Shown here piece by piece: positions 1 through 4,586 of a stretch of DNA of 6,297 bases (positions within the stretch are counted from its first letter, which is position 1; the number at the start of each line of letters is the position of its first letter). A program made the position numbers and the translations under genes. Source of the DNA: JANQRV01 sp964533785. GTDB taxonomy: Bacteria; Bacteroidota; Bacteroidia; Chitinophagales; Saprospiraceae. The stretch spans positions 1 to 6,297 of the forward strand of contig CAZHNG010000374.1 of NCBI GenBank assembly GCA_964533785.1, read 5' to 3'. The notes under the pieces were generated by a model. That model did not search any database and was not told the DNA's origin. It saw only the letters and a program-made list of their open reading frames with translations.

Positions 1-953
1 CCGTGTCGTGGTAATTTAACTCTTCGCTGCTGGGTATTAGGATTGAATAAAGTAAGGTTGTATTTACAGTGTTTATGCATTTTTTCAGCGGTAAGGCGGG
101 CATTTTGTTCATCGTTGTGCACGACAACTAAGCAGGCACAAGGTTCTCCATTGATAGAAGGTTGGTGATCTAATTTAGGAGCTGTTCCAGCAGATTTAGG
201 GGGTGGTCCCGCTTGAATCAGACGTTCTAAGGCTGCCATTTCCAGTCTCAGCAATTGCGCTTCCACACTTGTCTGGGGTGACATATTTAGCCATTGGGCA
301 GTAATTTCTTTTTTTCGGGCTCGCTGTGCTTCAGTTGACCATTTTCTGTACTTGTTTTTCAATTTTTTCACCGCTGCCAGTCCAATCGCATCTATCTCTA
401 TTTGCAATAAATAATAATCCGCATCTTTTGCCCCGGCCTTGGCCAACATTTCTGTATAGCGCGACTTATACCGTTGTACCAGCTTAACGGCTGACCATTT
501 TTTGAATTTAGCTTTCTGTTTACGACTTAATGCTCGATAGACGCGGTTCAAGCGTTTGGGGCAATTTTTGTTGCGGATTTTTTTGTAGCATCGCTTCAGC
601 TTTTTGATACTTTTCCGGTAGGGACGTTTTGCACAGCGGCATCTTTTGCCGTTTAGTTGAAGGTCGGGAATAGATGCTCCTTCTACTGAAAGNNNNNNNN
701 NNACTCTGATCTCGTTTTTGAATTGATCTGGATTTTCGGTATGAAACATTGTTTTTTCCCTTATTGGCCTTTTTCGGTGAAAGTAAGATCGGATCAAATA
801 AGGTCGCTGTATTTGATTTAAAAAAGGGTTGAATAGCCTTGCCACCATTAGAAAAGAAAGCCCCTTCTTCTTGCTTGTAAAAGAAGGGCCTGCCCTGCTG
901 GTGACTGCACTGACCTGATTGGTGATCTTATTTTTCCGGCGAATTGCATTCAT
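1..953 (-). CDS. Partial tagged effector-like protein, frame-disturbed, interrupted by assembly gap
   Basis: Reading leftward from an ATG at 953, one frame stays free of stops to the window edge (317 codons), counting the ten Ns literally. The C-terminal half looks truly coding: a Lys-rich helical region with D-Y-Y-L-L-Q-I-E-I-D around 422-391, a Pro-rich linker (P-P-P-K-S-A-G), then G-E-P-C-A-C-L-V-V-V-H-N-D-E near 148-107, which looks like the first strand and helix of a catalytic domain cut off by the edge. I do not recognise that domain; a hydrolase is only a guess. The N-terminal third is odd. In this frame it is very basic and lacks the family tag, whereas a clear tag (F-F-Y-K-Q-E-E-G-A-F-F) lies in a second frame at 891-817. 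Between 690 and 520 that second frame also reads as a more balanced protein. The likely explanations are two compensating indels, sequencing error or misassembly beside the gap. The start at 953 is uncertain; another ATG is at 949 in the third frame. It is the last visible gene of the array, 245 bp after its neighbour. Confidence 0.6.
   Translation of the reverse strand, partial: MNAIRRKNKITNQVSAVTSRAGPSFTSKKKGLSFLMVARLFNPFLNQIQRPYLIRSYFHRKRPIREKTMFHTENPDQFKNEIRXXXXLSVEGASIPDLQLNGKRCRCAKRPYRKSIKKLKRCYKKIRNKNCPKRLNRVYRALSRKQKAKFKKWSAVKLVQRYKSRYTEMLAKAGAKDADYYLLQIEIDAIGLAAVKKLKNKYRKWSTEAQRARKKEITAQWLNMSPQTSVEAQLLRLEMAALERLIQAGPPPKSAGTAPKLDHQPSINGEPCACLVVVHNDEQNARLTAEKMHKHCKYNLTLFNPNTQQRRVKLPRH
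693..702. other. Assembly gap (10 Ns)
   Basis: Ten consecutive Ns mark a scaffold gap inside the leftmost gene. Ten is often a placeholder length. Taken literally, it joins the frame starting at ATG 953 to the long downstream frame, and joins the tag frame to a shorter frame that stops at 522-520. If the tag frame runs straight into the long downstream frame, the true gap must be a multiple of three. The gap length therefore cannot be used to decide the frame. Confidence 0.98.
703..927 (-). other. Out-of-frame tag-coding segment of the leftmost gene
   Basis: This frame is open from just after a TAA at 930-928 down to the N gap, and has no ATG before the tag. It encodes R-P-F-F-Y-K-Q-E-E-G-A-F-F-S-N-G-G, then K-A-I-Q-P-F-F-K (891-817), and ends in S-I-Q-K-R. 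This matches the layout of the N-terminal tags of the two upstream neighbours (F-F-x-x-R-K-E-x-x-F-F, then I-x-Q-x-K). Because an in-frame stop precedes it, it can be translated only if the start region (ATG 953 or 949) is joined to it by a frameshift between about 932 and 891. It is either a real frameshift mutation or a sequencing error in the same gene. Confidence 0.65.
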
Positions 954-1056
954 AAAACAACAGGTTATTTTCCAACTCCCGCCTACAGCATTGTTGGAAA
1001 TCAGTAATAATATCTTCTGAAGTTTATGAAAATTGTTGGGTTATGCAATGGGAATG

Positions 1057-1067
1057 GGAGGAACGGT
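1057..1067 (-). repeat. Copy 1 of intergenic 11-mer GGAGGAACGGT
   Basis: GGAGGAACGGT on the plus strand (ACCGTTCCTCC reading with the genes) lies about 103 nt before the ATG at 953. It is the only clear trace here of the leader shared by the two tagged genes to the right. Some 10 nt further right AGTTCAAAGG follows, which is also found near copy 2 (AGTTCAAAAGG). The rest of the 954-1198 gap is AT-rich; a 60-codon plus-strand frame there overlaps the end of the neighbouring gene and is not convincing. Confidence 0.6.
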
Positions 1068-1167
1068 AAAAATTAGGAGTTCAAAGGAGTTTTTAGAGAA
1101 CTATCGGACTCTTATTCATGAATCACTTTCTCTCATTAGAACAAACATCATTCTTTTAATAAACCCA

Positions 1168-1194
1168 GGGAAATTTGAGAAAAGGAAATTTACC
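1168..1194 (-). terminator. Weak possible hairpin after the L,D-transpeptidase-like gene
   Basis: Starting 4 nt after the stop codon, GGTAAATTT and AAATTTCCC can pair with one mismatch around a 9-nt loop. The stem is AT-rich and no continuous T-tract follows, so this is at best a poor intrinsic terminator. It may be a chance effect of the self-complementary AAATTT word occurring twice. Confidence 0.15.
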
Positions 1195-1198
1195 GCAA

Positions 1199-2581
1199 TT
1201 ATCTTGCTAAATTGACCTCTACCAGTAGATCATTTTCCATTCTTCCCATTAAAGAAAGCATATTGTTAAACTTTCCTATATCGCCAGGGTGAATCCCAAT
1301 ACAACCTGCAGTCCCATCGTCCCTGGTATCAAGATGAAGATAAAACCCAGTTCTTGTTACACTACCATCTGGGCTAACTCGTGAGTAAGGTCTAAGTGGA
1401 ATTCTGCCAATTCCCCAGGCACTAGCTGTTCCTCCCGTTGAGTAGCGCAAAGCACCTCTTCGCAATTGGGGGTGCTGTACTGTTCTGCGATGTATCGTGT
1501 AGCGACCATTCGGAATGGGGCCACGATCTCTAGCCCATTGATGCCTGCGCAGTGTATAGTTTCTCCCATCCGGGTTTCTTCGATGCCGAGGCCTTAAGCC
1601 GGAAATGGCTCTAGCTTCAATTGTATTGCCATTGCTATCCCTTAGTACAACTCTACTGCCATCAAAGGTCAGTCTTTCCAGGTTATATCCAGAAGCATGT
1701 CTTGGATGAACAACTTCACTGTCTGGGTTTTCTACCCGAATATGTTCATAAACAGACACACGCCTGCCATCATCTGTTCTTACCCATAAAAAGACTCTAT
1801 AAGTACCAGTTTCTGGTGGAGAACTGCGACTTCGAGACCAAGTTCCATTCCAGTAAGCATATTTAAACCCAGGATCATTATTGCTTGTTCTAAAGAACCT
1901 GTATCCACCACGTCCAACTCCACGTCCGTATTCACTAGACCCTTCCCATTCTAAAATTCCCCAACTTATACTTCTTGCCCTTCTTCTTAGTATAAAAGAA
2001 ATTCTGGCAGCTTCACCTGCGTTGACCCGTATTGTTTTCGGAGTTACTCTAAAGTTGCTTACAATATCACCACGTCCAGTCGACCCTAATCCCCTTGCTC
2101 GCCTTTCTAAACGCCTCAAAATCCTATACCTTTGACGACGTCCATAACTCGCTGCTTCATCTTCATAACCAAACCTTTCCTCTGTAGTAATAACTCTTCT
2201 CTGTTCCAACCTTCTTAGATACCGGATAAATGGTCTTTGTGTTACTCGTCTCCGGCTAGAACGGCATCCTCTTGGTAGACATTGAATGCGTTTTGCAATA
2301 CGCCCATTCTTTTGGATATCCTGTGACAATTTAGCTCTTGGTTGTTTTTGGTTATCTCTTTCTACTGAATTGTTTTGGTTTGAATTAGCATAAATACCAT
2401 ATTTCAATTTCGTTTGAATAATATTACTACCAAAGAAAGTATTACTTTTTACTTGATTGCCTGCTGTAAAAAAAGGAGATTCTTTCCGGCTGAGGAAAAA
2501 GGATGCATTGGTAAAAGAAAACGGGGGTTGCTGCTTTTTTGAAGATTTATTAATTGTGTTAATTCCGTTAATGGCTTTCAT
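1199..2581 (-). CDS. Tagged effector: Ig-like domain plus Tlde1/DUF2778-like L,D-transpeptidase-fold domain
   Basis: 460 residues with three parts. Residues about 20-58 are the shared tag: S-F-F-L-S-R-K-E-S-P-F-F, then F-F-G and I-I-Q-T-K. Residues about 95-170 are a strongly Arg-rich linker. Residues about 172-285 look like an Ig-type/FlgD-like beta domain (T-P-K-T-I-R-V near the start, G-T-Y-R-V-F-L-W-V near the end). Residues about 300-460 resemble the Tlde1 (DUF2778) branch of the L,D-transpeptidase fold: L-T-F-D-G-S-R-V opens the domain, then G-P-I-P-N-G-R-Y-T-I (354-363), Y-L-H-L-D with His416, and A-G-C-I-G-I-H with Cys427 as likely nucleophile. Members of that family cut or alter peptidoglycan stem peptides in the periplasm, so this is probably a cell-wall-targeting toxin. 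No signal peptide is seen; the tag probably directs loading or export (inference). The start at 2581 is supported by a leader block shared with the next gene at identical 5-nt spacing. There is no adjacent immunity gene. The fold call is fairly secure; activity is not shown. Confidence 0.85.
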   Translation of the reverse strand: MKAINGINTINKSSKKQQPPFSFTNASFFLSRKESPFFTAGNQVKSNTFFGSNIIQTKLKYGIYANSNQNNSVERDNQKQPRAKLSQDIQKNGRIAKRIQCLPRGCRSSRRRVTQRPFIRYLRRLEQRRVITTEERFGYEDEAASYGRRQRYRILRRLERRARGLGSTGRGDIVSNFRVTPKTIRVNAGEAARISFILRRRARSISWGILEWEGSSEYGRGVGRGGYRFFRTSNNDPGFKYAYWNGTWSRSRSSPPETGTYRVFLWVRTDDGRRVSVYEHIRVENPDSEVVHPRHASGYNLERLTFDGSRVVLRDSNGNTIEARAISGLRPRHRRNPDGRNYTLRRHQWARDRGPIPNGRYTIHRRTVQHPQLRRGALRYSTGGTASAWGIGRIPLRPYSRVSPDGSVTRTGFYLHLDTRDDGTAGCIGIHPGDIGKFNNMLSLMGRMENDLLVEVNLAR

Positions 2582-2659
2582 TCAGTATATTTTCAGTGAT
2601 AGCGAATAATAAATATGGACAAAAACTTGCTTCAACTCAAAGGTGATCGGAGGAACGGT
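2582..2659 (-). promoter_or_regulatory. Conserved leader/promoter of the L,D-transpeptidase-like gene
   Basis: Read with the gene, this 78-bp leader aligns with that of the NlpC/P60 gene. It begins ACCGTTCCTCCGATCACC, then TTGA, a variable AT-rich stretch, CATATT, TATTATTCGCTAT, CTGAAAATAT, five nt and ATG. The block at 2587-2606 matches 4099-4118 at 18 of 20 positions. A TTG about 21 nt before TATTATTCG loosely fits the Bacteroidota TTG / TAnnTTTG promoter. The A-rich CTGAAAATAT with no Shine-Dalgarno also fits that phylum. Homology of the two leaders is seen directly; promoter function is inferred. Confidence 0.5.
2649..2659 (-). repeat. Copy 2 of intergenic 11-mer GGAGGAACGGT
   Basis: This copy matches the 11-mer exactly, and the match to the copy near 4167 extends to 13 nt (TCGGAGGAACGGT). 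It is 67 nt upstream of the ATG at 2581. AGTTCAAAAGG follows 9 nt to the right, like copy 1. Confidence 0.6.
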
Positions 2660-2695
2660 TAGTAATGAAGTTCAAAAGGGGAAAAGGATTAGATT

Positions 2696-4093
2696 TTAAA
2701 AAGGACGATGAAAACGACTAGAGCGGACACCCCTTCTTCGTCTTCTCCGTCTTCTTCTCCTTCCTCCTTCAGGAGGAGGAGGATAGCGCATTATTGGGTG
2801 GAGCACTGTCAAAGAATGTGTACGCCAAGTTCTACCCACTTGACCTGCTCTAGGTCTGGTTGACCCACCAGTAGATTCGGCTGTTTCGAATTCAATTTTA
2901 TCTTCACCATCCTGACTTACTTGCCGCACATCAGAGAGGATACGTATATGCCCCCAACGCAAACAACGTCTTGGTCGACGTTGGCGTCGGCGCCTACAAT
3001 TCATTAACCAAACATCTCCGATACGCAACTCGGTTGGCACCCTTACTCTAGGATAACGACTGTAACTATGAGCTGTACGTTCAACCAAATCACCAGGAGT
3101 TACGTCTCCTGGTTCTTGTACCCTCGGCAAACCAAACATTCCACCGGCAAACCGCTCATTGTAGGTAGAAGCTAAATCCTGAAGGTCCTGACGTGCTCGC
3201 TGTACGACTTGTAAAACAAATCCTGAGCAATCCACGCCCAAGCCCATACGGTAAATCCACGTTTGGACAATATTTTGAATTTGAGCAGGATCGAGGTCTC
3301 CCAAGCTTTGTCTCCTTGGTAACAACCTCCGTCTTCGAGCAAACCTTGCAATAACTCCACTATCCACGGCAGCCTGAACGAATGCGCGAATTTCTTGAGG
3401 CGTTGCTTTACCCAATTGAACCGCCCGGCCGATTGTCCTGGCAGTAACACGCCGACGGCGGCCCCTTCCTGTTCTAGTTCTGATAAAGCTTGAGTCTCTC
3501 AGTGCCCTGACCACCGTGTTGAAACTTCGGCGACCTCCACTTCTTCGGCGACCTCTATAATGGCGCCTGGCTGTTTCGGTATTGATAAAGTAGGCAGCTC
3601 TCACCGCTACAGTAGTTATGGGCGGTAATTGAATTACTCCTCCTTCCCCTTCTTCACCCGAGACATCAGCAGTAGTTCCCTGAACATTGATAAGAATGTT
3701 GTTGAAGGCTTCTAATTCTCTGCGAATCCTGGATTGGACAATCTCGTCAGCTATGGATTGCGGGATTGATATAGCGGCTGTTTCTTCCTCTTCTTCCCCA
3801 TTGCGTTGAATGATTCCTTGTCTTAAAGATGGGAGAATGACCGATGTTGGTGCTTTTTCACCGGAAAAACCAGGGTTTTCTTCTTTTCTGGAAATTTGCG
3901 AAAAATGATCATTCGAGGATTTAGGTTGGAGGATTTTTCCACCGAAAAAAGCTTGATGACCGGAGGGTTGTTCACCCGAAAAAAAAGGCTCCTCTTTACG
4001 ACTCAAAAAAAAGGATGAGCTGTTAAAAAAGGAATGGGTTTTAGACTGTTTTGATAATTTCTTGGGTTGAGCAACTCCCGTTGACGGTTTCAT
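2696..4093 (-). CDS. Tagged effector: NlpC/P60-type papain-fold peptidase with arginine-rich tail
   Basis: 465 residues. Residues about 21-58 hold the shared tag: S-F-F-N-S-S-S-F-F-L-S-R-K-E-E-P-F-F-S-G, then F-F-G-G-K-I-L-Q-P-K. A second G-I-I-Q-R-N occurs at 93-98, followed by an acidic run of five Glu. The middle (about 160-260) is Arg-rich. Residues about 265-435 look like an NlpC/P60 or CHAP-like cysteine peptidase: V-D-C-S-G-F-V with nucleophile Cys289, R-I-G-D-V-W-L-M (357-364), and W-G-H-I-R-I-L with His382; E-T-A-E-S-T-G-G (403-410) may give the third polar residue. Such enzymes usually cut peptidoglycan peptides. Oddities are an Arg-rich insertion just before the catalytic His (366-377) and a tail of four Pro, E-G-G and ten consecutive Arg. 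No signal peptide or membrane segment is seen. The start at 4093 is supported by the conserved leader. The next gene begins 114 nt downstream, so co-transcription is possible, though that gene has its own leader. Confidence 0.85.
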   Translation of the reverse strand: MKPSTGVAQPKKLSKQSKTHSFFNSSSFFLSRKEEPFFSGEQPSGHQAFFGGKILQPKSSNDHFSQISRKEENPGFSGEKAPTSVILPSLRQGIIQRNGEEEEETAAISIPQSIADEIVQSRIRRELEAFNNILINVQGTTADVSGEEGEGGVIQLPPITTVAVRAAYFINTETARRHYRGRRRSGGRRSFNTVVRALRDSSFIRTRTGRGRRRRVTARTIGRAVQLGKATPQEIRAFVQAAVDSGVIARFARRRRLLPRRQSLGDLDPAQIQNIVQTWIYRMGLGVDCSGFVLQVVQRARQDLQDLASTYNERFAGGMFGLPRVQEPGDVTPGDLVERTAHSYSRYPRVRVPTELRIGDVWLMNCRRRRQRRPRRCLRWGHIRILSDVRQVSQDGEDKIEFETAESTGGSTRPRAGQVGRTWRTHSLTVLHPIMRYPPPPEGGRRRRRRRRRRGVRSSRFHRPF

Positions 4094-4177
4094 TGATCAT
4101 ATTTTCAGCAATAGCGAACAATAATTATCAATATGAAGAATATATTTGGAAAAATCAACGGTGGTCGGAGGAACGGT
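4094..4177 (-). promoter_or_regulatory. Conserved leader/promoter of the NlpC/P60 gene
   Basis: This 84-bp leader is the counterpart of 2582-2659. It reads ACCGTTCCTCCGACCACC, TTGA, an AT-rich stretch, CATATT, TTATTGTTCGCTAT, CTGAAAATAT, five nt and ATG. Differences from the other copy sit mainly in the AT-rich middle and in a 4-nt indel. Conservation of both ends and of spacing to the ATG suggests a duplicated promoter and translation-start region. A TTG at the far end and TAATTATTG near the gene could be promoter elements, but the spacing is not ideal. Confidence 0.5.
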
Positions 4178-4200
4178 GGGAAGATGGGAATTAACGGTGG
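4157..4200. repeat. Three AACGGTGG direct repeats overlapping 11-mer copy 3
   Basis: AACGGTGG occurs at 4157-4164, 4172-4179 and 4193-4200 (start-to-start spacings 15 and 21 bp). The middle copy overlaps the third exact GGAGGAACGGT at 4167-4177. Read with the genes they are CCACCGTT words, 65-107 nt upstream of the ATG at 4093. Short clustered direct repeats in a leader could be regulator binding sites; no regulator is visible. Confidence 0.5.
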
Positions 4201-4586
4201 AGGTGTCACAAGATTCTCGTGTAAGAAAGTCTAAAGTGGAATTGCACACATAGGAGATCAAGTTGTGACCATTCACATTACACACATTGTGACCTTCTTT
4301 CTACCCAGATGGTAATGCAATGCTTCTCTATTTTTTACTTTATCCTCATAATTGTCGTTTCTGTCCAAACTATCAAAGTAATATAAAATTTCTTAATCCA
4401 TCCTCCTACCCCAGCTACTTAGAATTTTTGGGTTTGTGGTTGAACACTCTTTGGATTATTTCTCTTCCTACTGTCTTAGTCATTTTTCTATCTCTAACTT
4501 GAGAAAATAAGAAAAAGAGTTAAAAGTTTTTCTCTAGCACGAAATAATAGAGTGATGTTTAACAAAAAAAATCCCTCCACTTTTCG
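4201..4586. other. Intergenic stretch without a convincing gene
   Basis: AT-rich spacer between the deaminase-like gene and the leader of the NlpC/P60 gene. It holds a perfect inverted repeat, TGTGA-CCAT-TCACA (4264-4277), and TTGTGACC twice (4263-4270, 4287-4294). A run of eight T in the gene direction (4571-4564) lies 15 nt after the deaminase stop, but no GC-rich stem precedes it. Two frames of about 60 codons exist (plus 4320-4502, hydrophobic; minus 4285-4097). Neither shows a recognisable domain or clear start signal. I see no immunity gene. Confidence 0.6.

Noticed and set aside
520..690. A separate gene in the second frame of the leftmost locus
   Set aside because: It is short, lacks its own start and stops at 522-520. 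It is better explained as the original frame of the disturbed gene or as chance openness.
1033..1215. Plus-strand 60-codon frame opposite the end of the L,D-transpeptidase-like gene
   Set aside because: It is antisense to a well-supported gene end, covers an 11-mer copy and has no domain.
2716..2775. CTTC/CTCC-rich tract as a noncoding microsatellite
   Set aside because: It encodes the in-frame Arg-rich tail, up to the preceding Pro run, of the NlpC/P60 gene just before its stop codon.
4157..4200. Repeats as replication iterons or a CRISPR array
   Set aside because: Only three 8-bp copies with uneven spacing, no spacer-length regularity, and no replication or Cas gene.
4097..4285. Minus-strand 62-codon frame between the deaminase-like and NlpC/P60 genes
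   Set aside because: It overlaps the conserved leader and the AACGGTGG repeats, and its protein looks random.
4320..4502. Plus-strand 60-codon hydrophobic frame, possible small membrane protein
   Set aside because: It is AT-rich and its hydrophobicity follows from T-rich codons. It has no leader like the tagged genes and no recognisable domain.
4564..4571. T-tract after the deaminase-like gene as an intrinsic terminator
   Set aside because: No inverted repeat precedes it; the nearby CCTCCAC copies (plus strand) are direct, not inverted.
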